A stretch of 9,209 bases of DNA from Micrococcales bacterium (GCA_024640585.1 JAHEEQ010000064.1:1-9209), one strand, 5' to 3'. Positions 1 through 7,554 are shown, counted from the stretch's first letter. The notes: a model not told the origin generated them from the sequence alone. A program made the numbers and translations.

Positions 1-2
1 CA

Positions 3-296
3 ATTGGGTATGGCTGGGTATCGATGATGATCGTCTCCGCCGTCTCTGCCATATTCATTAGGGACTATGGGCTACCCAATATAGAAGGTTACACACCCAT
101 TCATTTGCTGGTTCCTTTTACCGCCTATTGGCTTGTGTATGCATTTAGGGCACTGGCAATGAAAGAGATAGAAAAGCACCGTCAAGCAATGGTGGGTTTG
201 TATTTTGGTGCTTGTGTCGGTGCTGGAATTTTTACTTTGCTGCCAAGTCGTTATTTAGGTGGCATTGTCTGGTCGTATCTTGGTCTGATCAATTAG
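3..296 (+). CDS. DUF2306-like membrane protein, C-terminal part (5' end outside window)
   Basis: The frame is open from the left edge (codons begin at base 3), so this is the C-terminal part of a longer gene; the ATGs at 24/27 are probably internal. The visible 97 residues hold hydrophobic segments near the start, around an IHLLVPFTAYW stretch, around GLYFGACVGAGIF and at the C-terminus. The order IHLL - (R)ALAMKEIEKHRQAM - LPSRYLG is what I recall of DUF2306 predicted integral membrane proteins, where conserved His and Arg residues lie at membrane edges. The biochemical role of that family is not established to my knowledge. The next 268 bases contain no intact gene, so it ends its transcription unit. 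The family call rests on recall of the pattern and is moderately sure. Confidence 0.72.
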   Translation: MGYGWVSMMIVSAVSAIFIRDYGLPNIEGYTPIHLLVPFTAYWLVYAFRALAMKEIEKHRQAMVGLYFGACVGAGIFTLLPSRYLGGIVWSYLGLIN

Positions 297-331
297 AAGC
301 AGTTTATTTACTGAACTAATAAACTTTGCGT

Positions 332-468
332 TCAGCTCGTCAAATCATTTACAACTTTGCTATGGCTGAACGGATCCAATAACTTTTCTGTTTGATTGAC
401 AGATGTTGGATTTGACTGATTTTTCATTGGCACAGCAGTAGCACTACTACTTGGCATAGAAGTCGCCC
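332..468 (-). pseudogene. 3' fragment, paralogous to the gene at 8360-8764
   Basis: Aligned without gaps to 8360-8496 (constant offset 8028), this stretch differs at 19 of 137 positions by hand count (about 86% identity); bases 401-456 are identical to 8429-8484 (56 nt). Read on the minus strand it keeps the frame: ATSMPSSSATAVP, then MKNQSNPTSVNQTEKLLDP, and a stop at the same place as the intact gene's. Homology ends at about 468, and going further upstream the frame meets a stop at 479-481 with no start codon, so only about the last 45 codons survive. The rest of 297-564 holds no gene I can support; there is a loose inverted repeat CGTCTT/AAGACG between about 494 and 522. The fragment may be a decayed duplicate or the displaced 3' end left by an integration event. 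Confidence 0.85.
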
Positions 469-564
469 TCGCTATGTATTACAAAAAATTGCGACGTCTT
501 TACTTCACATTGACCGAAGACGCCTACATTTGAATTCACAACTAACTAAGCAGACAAGGATTTT

Positions 565-1101
565 ATGTCATTGCTGATTTCAAGTTCAAAAATTAAATTG
601 AGTCCAGTATTTTTTCTGCTGGTATTTTTTATTGCGGGCAATTCATTTGCACAAATGGGTGGCATGGGCGGCATGGGCGGAGGTTCAAGAGGTGGCGGGA
701 TGGGACATGGAAGAGGTTGGTCTGCGCTTCAAAAAGAGCAAGAAAGACCATTGCCCCCACAAATCAATTCCGATCAGATACTTCAAAAATTCAGTGAGCT
801 TCACAGCGAGTTGGAGCTCAATCCAAAGCAAGATGCATTGTGGATTCCGTTTGAAGATAATTTTCAGCGATACATTGAGTTTTTGATTAAGGAAAAAAAC
901 TCAATCCCGCAATTTGACGCAAGAATCAGTGGAAAAATATTTATTGGAAGATTTGTTGATTCGGCACGAAATAAATTTACTCTGCTGGAAAATTTTGAGA
1001 GTAGTTCAAATCAGCTAATTGGAGTTTTAACTAAAGAGCAACAATTGAGATTTGATTCAAAAATTCAAGGAATATTAGTCAAAGATTTAGGGCGAATTTA
1101 A
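565..1101 (+). CDS. Secreted Spy/CpxP-like (LTXXQ motif) protein with Met/Gly/His-rich N-terminus
   Basis: This is a 178-residue exported protein. A signal peptide spans about residues 1-29 (KIK, hydrophobic FFLLVFFIAG, cleavage at SFA|Q). After cleavage comes a low-complexity MGGMGGMGGG repeat and GMGHGRGW (residues 31-52), rich in Met, Gly and His, which could bind soft metals such as Cu(I). The remainder is helical and charged, with two LTXXQ-like motifs, LNPKQDALW (85-93) and LTKEQQLRFD (155-164), as in periplasmic Spy/CpxP chaperone or stress proteins. AGGA at 556-559 with a 5-nt gap supports the ATG at 565. It is followed by a palindrome pair and then the DUF2946 gene on the same strand. 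A role in the envelope metal or stress response is inferred; the family call is tentative because overall similarity beyond the motifs was not tested. Confidence 0.75.
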   Translation: MSLLISSSKIKLSPVFFLLVFFIAGNSFAQMGGMGGMGGGSRGGGMGHGRGWSALQKEQERPLPPQINSDQILQKFSELHSELELNPKQDALWIPFEDNFQRYIEFLIKEKNSIPQFDARISGKIFIGRFVDSARNKFTLLENFESSSNQLIGVLTKEQQLRFDSKIQGILVKDLGRI

Positions 1102-1174
1102 AGGATTTAACACCTTTTCTACAATTATGTGAGCCGCGTGGCGACCGTGCTAGTGGGTTTTTGTGGGCGGCAGG

Positions 1175-1191
1175 TGTCGTTTTACACGACA
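1175..1191. repeat. Palindrome TGTCGTTTTACACGACA (pair 1, left member)
   Basis: 17-nt near-perfect palindrome (7 of 8 pairs) centred at 1183. It belongs to the TGTC(G/C)TTT-N-AAA(C/G)GACA family seen five times in the window. Its partner is centred 35 bp to the right. It lies in the 185-bp gap between the Spy-like gene and the DUF2946 gene, where a regulator could bind. The extended upstream frame of the DUF2946 ORF crosses it but is unlikely to be coding. Confidence 0.7.
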
Positions 1192-1209
1192 GAGGCTGGT
1201 GTTTGATGT

Positions 1210-1226
1210 TGTCCTTTCAAAGGACA
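1210..1226. repeat. Palindrome TGTCCTTTCAAAGGACA (pair 1, right member)
   Basis: Perfect 8-bp arms around a central C (centre 1218), 61 bp upstream of the chosen DUF2946 start. It is almost identical to the palindromes at 6509-6525 and 8825-8841. It is symmetric with TGT/ACA ends and a 17-nt length, compatible with a dimeric Crp/Fnr-type operator. A repeated structural element is the alternative; no T-run follows, so it is not a typical terminator. Confidence 0.75.
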
Positions 1227-1286
1227 TACGGTTGCGTCTTGTGCAAATGTGTCATTATCAAATGTCAAATATGTAATAATTTGAGG

Positions 1287-1640
1287 ATGCAAACTCTTCG
1301 CAACACCAAATTCATAGCCCGCCTTGTGCTGGTTTGGTTTGCTTTGTTTCTGGGGTCTGCAATTGCATCCACCATTGTCAACCCAGGCAACCTGCAAATG
1401 GTTTGCTCTTCGGGTGGCATGATGAAACTGGTGGATTCCCACGATGACAATGACACTCATCGGGTTACCAATATGGATTGCCCATTGTGTGCATCTGTAA
1501 CGGCGCCGCCTCAACCGTTAACTGTCAACTTCGAAAAACTCTCCACCTTGGCGCACGCCCTGCACCCGATTGCAGCGGCTCACATTGCGTCTGTCACTGC
1601 GCCGCCACTGCCTTCGCGCGGACCACCTTCTACTCTCTAA
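1287..1640 (+). CDS. DUF2946 family protein, probable exported metal-related protein
   Basis: A 117-residue protein. The N-terminus (TLRNTKFIARLVLVWFALFLGSAIAS, here residues 3-28) is a signal peptide or membrane anchor. Downstream are Cys40 in a QMVCSSGG context, Met45-Met46, a His/Asp patch SHDDND (51-56), a CPLC motif (65-68) and a Pro-rich AAP-type C-terminus (TAPPLPSRGPP). This N-anchor, CS-G-(M)KL and CPLC order is the DUF2946 pattern, commonly found beside copper genes and TonB receptors in beta- and gammaproteobacteria (recalled). The ATG at 1287 is chosen because the family starts just before the R-rich signal segment; GAGG abuts it directly, which is too close for an ideal ribosome site. 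The frame is open up to 1161, but that part spans the palindromes and encodes nothing family-like. It stands upstream of the Crp/Fnr, receptor, PepSY and PCu(A)C genes. CPLC and the Met/His residues suggest metal binding, but function is unknown. Confidence 0.82.
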   Translation: MQTLRNTKFIARLVLVWFALFLGSAIASTIVNPGNLQMVCSSGGMMKLVDSHDDNDTHRVTNMDCPLCASVTAPPQPLTVNFEKLSTLAHALHPIAAAHIASVTAPPLPSRGPPSTL

Positions 1641-1653
1641 TTTCATAGTTTTG

Positions 1654-1672
1654 GACTGTGCATCGCGCAGTC
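1654..1672. other. Hairpin after the DUF2946 gene
   Basis: GACTGTGC-ATC-GCGCAGTC forms an 8-pair stem (one G-T wobble on the plus-strand RNA) with a 3-nt loop, 13 bp after the DUF2946 stop. No T-run follows, so it is not a canonical intrinsic terminator. It may stabilise the upstream mRNA end or act as a pause site between DUF2946 and the regulator gene. Confidence 0.45.
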
Positions 1673-1684
1673 TGGTCTGTGTCG

Positions 1685-1707
1685 GAATGAATTTTTCATG
1701 TTCATTC
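1685..1707. promoter_or_regulatory. Inverted repeat GAATGAA-N9-TTCATTC upstream of the Crp/Fnr gene
   Basis: Perfect 7-bp arms separated by 9 nt, ending 25 bp before the GTG start of the regulator. The position suits an autoregulatory operator or an mRNA leader hairpin. Its sequence is unrelated to the TGTC(G/C)TTT palindromes, so if it is an operator it may be for a different protein. Nothing else in the window matches it. Confidence 0.45.
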
Positions 1708-1722
1708 TGATTGAATTAGTTT

Positions 1723-1726
1723 GGAG
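1723..1726 (+). promoter_or_regulatory. Ribosome binding site that decides the regulator's start
   Basis: GGAG at 1723-1726 sits 6 nt before a GTG at 1733. The upstream TTG at 1721 overlaps the Shine-Dalgarno itself and cannot be the start it serves, so translation most likely begins at GTG 1733. Confidence 0.7.
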
Positions 1727-1732
1727 AAGAAA

Positions 1733-2326
1733 GTGAACTTTATTTCTACAGAAATTGAAGTGGGTTCTGTCAGCGTAAAACGTGGACAAACGCTCACATT
1801 TGCCGGAGGTATTGGACCCGTTTGGCGCGTGACGCAAGGTGTATTTAAATTAGTTCGTTCAGAGGAGTCTGGTGTTGCCCTCGTTCAACTGGCCAAAGCA
1901 GGAGACTTGATTGGCGTTGAATCACTGTGTCACAAAGCCTATCAATACACAGTACAAGCCATCATTGATTCAAAAGTAGAAGTTCATACGACTTCGCATG
2001 CGCTGTCTGATCCCACCACACTGGTGCAAGGATTCTTGCAGCAGCAACGACAAACCTACGACATGTACCGACTGCGTACGGGACCAATAGGGCAACGATT
2101 GGCCTACCTGATCGGGCTATTGGAATTTAGGTTGGACGGCCAAGTGGTGTCTATCCAACGCACTGATTTACCCACATTGAAGGACATTGCGAGCACGATC
2201 GACGCAACTGTTGAAACTGTCTGCAGAGACCTGAACTTATTGATTCCAGCTAGACAGCAAGCCAAAGCCAAAAAGAAATCAGGCTTGCATTTTTCTAATC
2301 CCAATTCATCAATAGCCTTTGCGTAA
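1733..2326 (+). CDS. Crp/Fnr family transcriptional regulator
   Basis: From GTG 1733 the protein has 197 residues. Residues about 10-90 fit the cyclic-nucleotide-binding-type beta-roll, with GDLIGVESL at 57-65 in place of the usual G-(E/D)-x-x-G-E turn. A dimerisation helix is likely around 93-115. A winged-helix DNA-binding domain follows, with HTH at about 147-170 and recognition helix ATVETVCRDLNLL. Its E161-T-V-C-R165 pattern matches the E-T-(V/I)-(S/G)-R of Crp and Fnr that reads the operator half-site. It lacks the N-terminal cysteine cluster of [4Fe-4S] Fnr; only C66 and C164 are visible. The C-terminus is atypical: after the recognition helix a basic, Pro-containing tail (IPARQQAKAKKK) replaces a normal wing. 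It lies between DUF2946 and the receptor gene (59 bp), so it probably controls this cluster. The signal sensed and the operator are unknown; the repeated TGTC(G/C)TTT palindromes are candidates. Confidence 0.88.
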   Translation: MNFISTEIEVGSVSVKRGQTLTFAGGIGPVWRVTQGVFKLVRSEESGVALVQLAKAGDLIGVESLCHKAYQYTVQAIIDSKVEVHTTSHALSDPTTLVQGFLQQQRQTYDMYRLRTGPIGQRLAYLIGLLEFRLDGQVVSIQRTDLPTLKDIASTIDATVETVCRDLNLLIPARQQAKAKKKSGLHFSNPNSSIAFA

Positions 2327-2385
2327 AAGCGGCTCAGCGCAAATAAATTTTTCCTTTTTGCAATTTCAATACGTAGAAAATTACC

Positions 2386-4491
2386 ATGAAAATCAAATTC
2401 AAATACACCTCGCTCACAATTGCTGTACTCAGCCTGATTACCAGTTCGATTTCATATGCGCAATCAGAAACAGTTGTGGTTTCAGGTTCACGAGCTGAAA
2501 CAAAGTTATCTGAAACACCAGTTTCGATCGGTTCGGTTAGCCGGAATCAATGGGATGAAGATAAGGTTAAATCAGTAGGGGAAATCATTAACAGAATTCC
2601 AGGTGTGTTTTGGAATGACTTGGGCAACGAGCAACATAGTATGTCTATTCGTCAACCGATTTCAACCAACGCTGTTTATCAGTATTTAGAGGATGGTATT
2701 CCAATTCGTCCATTAGGTGCATTTAATCATAATAGCTTGAATGAAAATAACATGAATGGCTCGGGTGGTGTTGAGGTTGTCAAAGGCGCTGCGTCTTCTC
2801 TATATGGAAGCAATGCCGTGGGTGGTGCTGTGAACTTCATAACGCTTAAACCTTCACGCACCCCCACTGGCTATTTGGGCTTTAGACAAGACAATACAGA
2901 TGGGTTCTTTCGTGTTGACTCAGGTGCAAGCAATACTTGGGGCGACCTTGGGCTTCGTATTTCGCATTACAGCTCCGAGAGAGATCACAACAATTGGCAG
3001 CAATACAGTGGTGGCAAAAAAGATTCAGTAACGGTTCGAGCTGACTATGACTTGGGCGGAGCGGCTTGGATTCGGTCCTCTCTCATTTATACCAACCTTG
3101 AATCAGATATGACAGGTAGTTTGTTCGAAAACGATTACCGCACTAATCCTAGCAAAAGTATCAATACCTTTACATGGCGGAAAGATAAAACCACTCGAGC
3201 CAATGTCGCATGGGAAGCTGAAACAACTAATAAAGGTTTAACCACTGTCACATTCTTCGCAAGAAACAATGACCATGGACAGTTGCCAGCTTACACGATT
3301 AGCGGATGCTCTGGCGCTATTTGTAAAGGCACTATTAATAATAATCACGTAGATTCATTAGGCGTAGACCTTAAACACGTGCAAGGTTTGGACTGGTTCA
3401 ATGCACGACTTGTCTCGGGTATCTACATTGACAGAAGTAATAACGACTATGTCTCAGATAACTTGAAGATCACGCGCGATACAGTTTCTGGGGTCTATCA
3501 ATCCTATTTGCTTAACAATGCTGCAAGTCCAACTGGCGTTAGAAATTACAGTGCTGGAATCGCCAATGATGCGTTGTTTGCACAGTTAGAGTTCACGCCA
3601 GTCAAAGATTTTAGAGTTGTAGCAGGTGGTCGATATGACAGCATCACATATGAGTTTGAAAATCACTTAGTTCCTGGTGCTAATTTTGGTGCACCTAATG
3701 AGACCAGAAGCTTCTCTCGTGTTAGTCCAAAAATAGGTGCAACTTATGCACTGTCAAATACACAAAGCGTATATGCAAATTTGAGTCAAGGCTTTACCCC
3801 ACCAGAGGTGAGTCAACTCTATGGCAAGACTGCTATTCCTGACTTGAAGCCATCGGTCTATAACAATCAAGAAATCGGTTGGCGAGCAATATTGCTAAAC
3901 AACCTTCGACTAGATTCCGCCTTGTACCAACTAGAAGGTAAAGACACCATCGTGTCATATACCTCCGAAGTGGGGGACAGTTACAATAAAAACGCAGGTA
4001 AAACTCGAAGTCGCGGTGTAGAGTTGTCCCTCTCACAACAATTGGCTCAATGGGATTGGCGTTTAGGTGCCACATGGGCCAAGCATGAGTTTGTGAACTA
4101 TTTGGTCAGTGCCAAAGTAGGAGCTGTTGAAGACTACTCCGGAAAGACGATGCCGCAAGCACCAACAAATACAGTGAATGCGCAAGTAGGTTGGAAATTC
4201 ACCCCTGATTCGCGCGTTTCCTTAAGCATGGTGAAACAAGGAAGTTATTGGATGAACAACCTCAACACCGTGCGTTATGAAGGTCATACTTTGCTTAATT
4301 TGACAGCAAGCCATAAGTTGCAAGCTGGTCTAGAACTTTGGGGTCAGGTACGCAATTTAACGGATGAACGTTATTCAGACAGTGCTTCAAGTTCTTTCAA
4401 AAGCGGAACTTACACACCTAATACGCAAAACACCTATACCCCAGGTGCACCTCGTAGTGTGATGTTGGGTGTGACAAAGACGTTTCTTTAA
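2386..4491 (+). CDS. TonB-dependent outer-membrane receptor
   Basis: A 701-residue outer-membrane receptor that would import a scarce metal, metal chelate or siderophore using TonB energy. The signal peptide is residues 1-25 (ISYA|Q26). A TonB-box-like ETVVVSG lies at 28-34. The plug domain (about 37-152) contains LSETPVSIGSV, GEIINRIPGV, the YLEDGIPIRP turn and the diagnostic VEVVKGAASSLYGSNAVGG segment. The 22-strand barrel follows, with the FTPPE strand/loop motif, NLTDERY at 657-663 and the closing strand PRSVMLGVTKTFL. The last residue is Leu after the usual terminal Phe, which is slightly unusual. C308 and C313 could form a small extracellular disulfide. There is no clear Shine-Dalgarno before the ATG. 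It lies 18 bp upstream of the PepSY gene and shares an operon with a PCu(A)C chaperone, which favours a copper-related substrate. It lacks the Met-rich signature I would expect of an OprC-like copper receptor, so an iron chelate remains possible. Confidence 0.95.
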   Translation: MKIKFKYTSLTIAVLSLITSSISYAQSETVVVSGSRAETKLSETPVSIGSVSRNQWDEDKVKSVGEIINRIPGVFWNDLGNEQHSMSIRQPISTNAVYQYLEDGIPIRPLGAFNHNSLNENNMNGSGGVEVVKGAASSLYGSNAVGGAVNFITLKPSRTPTGYLGFRQDNTDGFFRVDSGASNTWGDLGLRISHYSSERDHNNWQQYSGGKKDSVTVRADYDLGGAAWIRSSLIYTNLESDMTGSLFENDYRTNPSKSINTFTWRKDKTTRANVAWEAETTNKGLTTVTFFARNNDHGQLPAYTISGCSGAICKGTINNNHVDSLGVDLKHVQGLDWFNARLVSGIYIDRSNNDYVSDNLKITRDTVSGVYQSYLLNNAASPTGVRNYSAGIANDALFAQLEFTPVKDFRVVAGGRYDSITYEFENHLVPGANFGAPNETRSFSRVSPKIGATYALSNTQSVYANLSQGFTPPEVSQLYGKTAIPDLKPSVYNNQEIGWRAILLNNLRLDSALYQLEGKDTIVSYTSEVGDSYNKNAGKTRSRGVELSLSQQLAQWDWRLGATWAKHEFVNYLVSAKVGAVEDYSGKTMPQAPTNTVNAQVGWKFTPDSRVSLSMVKQGSYWMNNLNTVRYEGHTLLNLTASHKLQAGLELWGQVRNLTDERYSDSASSSFKSGTYTPNTQNTYTPGAPRSVMLGVTKTFL

Positions 4492-4509
4492 GCTAAATAA
4501 AGAGTTCAC

Positions 4510-5880
4510 ATGAACACTACCCTAGCTCCCCTGAAAGCGCGTCGCAGAAGTTTGTTATGGCGTTTGCATTTTTGGTCTGCCATGATCGCCAGCCCTTTTG
4601 TGCTTGTGGCATGTTTAACCGGATTGCTTTATGTTTTCACACCACAAATCGAAAACTTATTGCATGGTCATTTAGACAAAGTGAAGCCGCAGGAAATGGC
4701 ACGTCCACTTGACGAAGCTGTGGAAACCGCAATAAAAGTTATGCCTGAAGGCTGGACTTTGCATTCGGTCATGCCCGCTTTTGACAAAAGTGACAGTGTT
4801 CGCGTTGCCTTCAATGCGCCAATGCAAGATAGAGCAAAGACTGGAGGGCACTCAGGGCACTCAGGTCACGGGGCTGCAACAACTAAAACAGAGGGTAAAG
4901 CGCAGTTTTTGAGACCTAACTTTGGCATACCTGCAAAAGCAATGGTGGTTTATGTGAATCCTTACACAGGAGAAGTGTTGGGGCAACTTAAAGAGTCAGA
5001 CAGGTTTGCCACTTGGGCACGCAAACTGCACTCCAGTTTGCTTCAAGGAGATAGCTGGCGATGGATGATTGAACTGGCTGCTAGTTGGACCATGGTGATG
5101 TTGATTACAGGTATTTATTTGTGGTGGCCTGTAGCTGGACAGTCTGGCCTTCCTCAAAAGAATGCAAAAGGGCGTATTGCTTGGCGACAATGGCATTCAT
5201 TCATTGGAGTTGCTCTTGGACTCATTAGCTTTGTTATTCTCACCACAGGTTTGACTTGGAGTCAGAATGCAGGCAACCAAATCAAGTGGGCTCGCGATGC
5301 AGCAGGTCAGGCTCCTCCTCGCATTCCTTCGCACTTCAAATCATCTGTAACTGAAGGTGCCAAGCCTTTGTCATGGGAGCAAGCTGTTACAGCAGTGCGA
5401 CGTCAAGCGCCCGAAGTTTCCATGATGGTCATGGCGCCCAAAGGTCCTGATGGGGTGTGGCGAGCCAACCAAATGGACCGTGGCGATCCCACCAAGCGAT
5501 TTGATCTGCTTTTAGATGCATACTCTGGTGAAAAACTGTATTACAGCGGATGGTCAGAACAAACGGCATTTGGTAAAGCTACAGCTATAGGCATTCCTTT
5601 TCATCGAGCTGAGTTTGGTATCTGGAACCAAGTGTTATTGTTTGTTTTTGGTGTGGGCATCTTGTTTTCCTTGGTTTCAGGATGGGTGATGTTTTTTAAG
5701 CGTCGAAAGTCAGGAACCTCCATATTTCCTGCTTTATTACCTGGCGCTTGGTTAAGTGTGAGTCCATGGGCTATAGTGGGCGGAGCGCTCATGCTATTGG
5801 CTATGCCCGTTTTGGCAATGTCCTCTGCGCCAGTTGCGCTAATAGAAATCTGGTTAGGCTGGCGAAGAAATCAGCACTGA
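4510..5880 (+). CDS. PepSY-associated transmembrane protein (PiuB-like, COG3182) with His-rich insert
   Basis: A 456-residue inner-membrane protein of the PepSY-TM group, often encoded beside TonB receptors and thought to act as ferric/cupric-chelate reductase or in periplasmic metal handling. Probable TM helices lie at about 21-43, 188-207, 228-250, 372-395 and 418-440. Characteristic motifs are RLHFWSAMIASPFVLVACLTGLLYVF, with its last part at 27-43, RKLHSSLLQGD (171-181), YLWWP (203-207), RQWHSFIGVALGL (226-238) and PFHRAEFG (363-370). The membrane-proximal His residues (20, 174, 229, 365) are candidate haem or metal ligands. The first periplasmic domain carries an insert GGHSGHSGHG at 112-121, encoded by a 9-nt tandem repeat, which looks like a Cu/Zn-binding tether. 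AAAGAG precedes the ATG, and the 18-bp gap from the receptor gene indicates co-transcription. It is followed 58 bp later by the copper chaperone gene. The family is sure; the reductase role is inferred. Confidence 0.92.
   Translation: MNTTLAPLKARRRSLLWRLHFWSAMIASPFVLVACLTGLLYVFTPQIENLLHGHLDKVKPQEMARPLDEAVETAIKVMPEGWTLHSVMPAFDKSDSVRVAFNAPMQDRAKTGGHSGHSGHGAATTKTEGKAQFLRPNFGIPAKAMVVYVNPYTGEVLGQLKESDRFATWARKLHSSLLQGDSWRWMIELAASWTMVMLITGIYLWWPVAGQSGLPQKNAKGRIAWRQWHSFIGVALGLISFVILTTGLTWSQNAGNQIKWARDAAGQAPPRIPSHFKSSVTEGAKPLSWEQAVTAVRRQAPEVSMMVMAPKGPDGVWRANQMDRGDPTKRFDLLLDAYSGEKLYYSGWSEQTAFGKATAIGIPFHRAEFGIWNQVLLFVFGVGILFSLVSGWVMFFKRRKSGTSIFPALLPGAWLSVSPWAIVGGALMLLAMPVLAMSSAPVALIEIWLGWRRNQH
4841..4872 (+). 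repeat. Tandem 9-nt repeat encoding the His-rich loop of the PepSY protein
   Basis: GGGCACTCA is repeated, followed by a degenerate third copy (GGTCACGGG), giving the peptide unit GHS-GHS-GHG. The unit length keeps the frame, so slippage would change the number of histidines without breaking the gene. Confidence 0.65.
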
Positions 5881-5902
5881 TAACCTTTTCAATAATTTTC
5901 CG

Positions 5903-5918
5903 AATCAATCTTTTGATT
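5903..5918. other. Small stem-loop in the pcuC leader
   Basis: AATCAA-TCTT-TTGATT forms a 6-pair stem with a 4-nt loop in the 58-bp gap before the copper chaperone gene, just upstream of its AAAAAAGGAGAG ribosome site. It is weak. It might modulate translation or mRNA processing within the operon, or be chance. Confidence 0.35.
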
Positions 5919-5938
5919 AGCTAAAAAAGGAGAGCGAA

Positions 5939-6391
5939 ATGAAACTTAAATCACTTATCGCGCTAACTGTTTTTGTATGTGGCTCAGCATTTGCTCAAAA
6001 CGTCACAATTTCTGATGCGTGGGTGCGCGCCACTGTGCAGGGCCAGAAGGCAACAGGCGCATTCATGAAGATCACTGCCAAAGATGGAGGCAAATTGGTC
6101 GGCGGTAGCAGTCCCGCCGCTGGTGTTGTGGAAATTCATGAAATGAAGATGGACAAAGATGTCATGAAAATGGCTGCTTTGCCCAATGGCTTGGACTTAC
6201 CCCCTGGCAAAACTGTTGAGCTCAAGCCTGGTAGCTATCATGTCATGTTGATGGACGTCAAGGCCCCATTAGCAGCAGACAGCACAGTGCCTGTGACGCT
6301 TACTTTTCAGGATGCCAAGGGAAACAAAACCACCCAAGAGCTTAAATTGCCAGTGAAGGCCATGACTATGTCAAGCGAACACAAGCATTGA
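5939..6391 (+). CDS. pcuC: Periplasmic copper chaperone PCu(A)C
   Basis: A 150-residue exported copper chaperone that holds Cu(I)/Cu(II) in the periplasm and passes it to cuproenzymes such as the Cu(A) or cbb3 oxidase centres (family knowledge). The signal peptide is residues 1-19 (SAFA|Q20). The mature part opens with ISDAWVRATV and has the PCu(A)C metal signature: H67 in EIHEM, M78 after ten residues, then H101-x-M103 in YHVMLM, close to the H-x10-M-x21-H-x-M spacing. LPPGKTVELKPGSYH (87-101) is typical of the fold. A Met/His tail, MTMSSEHKH (142-150), is an extra potential copper-binding segment like those in C-terminally extended PCu(A)C proteins. A strong AAGGAGAG site precedes the ATG. 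It is last in the receptor-PepSY cluster, arguing that the imported substrate is copper. The symbol follows the function; exact orthology to characterised pcuC was not tested. Confidence 0.93.
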   Translation: MKLKSLIALTVFVCGSAFAQNVTISDAWVRATVQGQKATGAFMKITAKDGGKLVGGSSPAAGVVEIHEMKMDKDVMKMAALPNGLDLPPGKTVELKPGSYHVMLMDVKAPLAADSTVPVTLTFQDAKGNKTTQELKLPVKAMTMSSEHKH

Positions 6392-6471
6392 GGATTGATG
6401 TATCAGTTCTCTAAAGAAAGAGTTCGATTTCAATTAAAACAGTCAAAAGAACTTTGAGTGTGGGTAACTTG

Positions 6472-6488
6472 TGTCGTTTTAAACGACG
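6472..6488. repeat. Palindrome TGTCGTTTTAAACGACG (pair 2, left member)
   Basis: GTCGTTT-T-AAACGAC is perfect, with only the outermost pair mismatched; the centre is 6480. It matches the left member of pair 1 (1175-1191), and its partner is centred 37 bp to the right. It lies in the convergent gap between pcuC and the 77-residue hypothetical gene, where no gene start is visible. Confidence 0.7.
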
Positions 6489-6508
6489 GTTGGTGTGGTG
6501 ATTGGTGA

Positions 6509-6525
6509 TGTCCTTTTGAAGGACA
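6509..6525. repeat. Palindrome TGTCCTTTTGAAGGACA (pair 2, right member)
   Basis: Seven of eight pairs match around the central T (centre 6517). It is the counterpart of 1210-1226, and the DNA between the two members of each pair is similarly G/T-rich (GGTTGGTG here, GGCTGGTG there). Recurrence of the whole two-palindrome arrangement 5.3 kb away argues for a real element. Confidence 0.72.
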
Positions 6526-6549
6526 TTTATTACTAAGTCGGCACTTGGT

Positions 6550-7545
<996 letters not shown>

Positions 7546-7554
7546 TGTTATCAC

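Noticed and set aside
632..886. 84-codon plus-strand frame overlapping the Spy-like gene
   Set aside because: It lies wholly inside the 565-1101 gene in another frame and has no ribosome site or family features.
1161..1286. Upstream extension of the DUF2946 frame from a TTG
   Set aside because: It spans both palindromes of pair 1, encodes nothing like the family's N-terminus and is separated from the natural signal peptide start at 1287.
1182..1514. 110-codon minus-strand frame opposite DUF2946
   Set aside because: Antisense shadow; the plus frame carries the signal peptide and CPLC motif.
2386..4491. Naming the receptor as an OprC-type copper receptor
   Set aside because: Only the neighbours indicate copper; the receptor itself has no Met/His-rich signature, so no symbol was given.
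5903..5918. Fnr box before pcuC
   Set aside because: The order is ATCAA-N4-TTGAT, the inverse of the Fnr site TTGAT-N4-ATCAA, so it is not a canonical Fnr operator.
6509..6525. Palindrome as an intrinsic terminator of pcuC
   Set aside because: The stem is AT-rich in the centre, has no T-run after it and lies about 120 bp past the stop.
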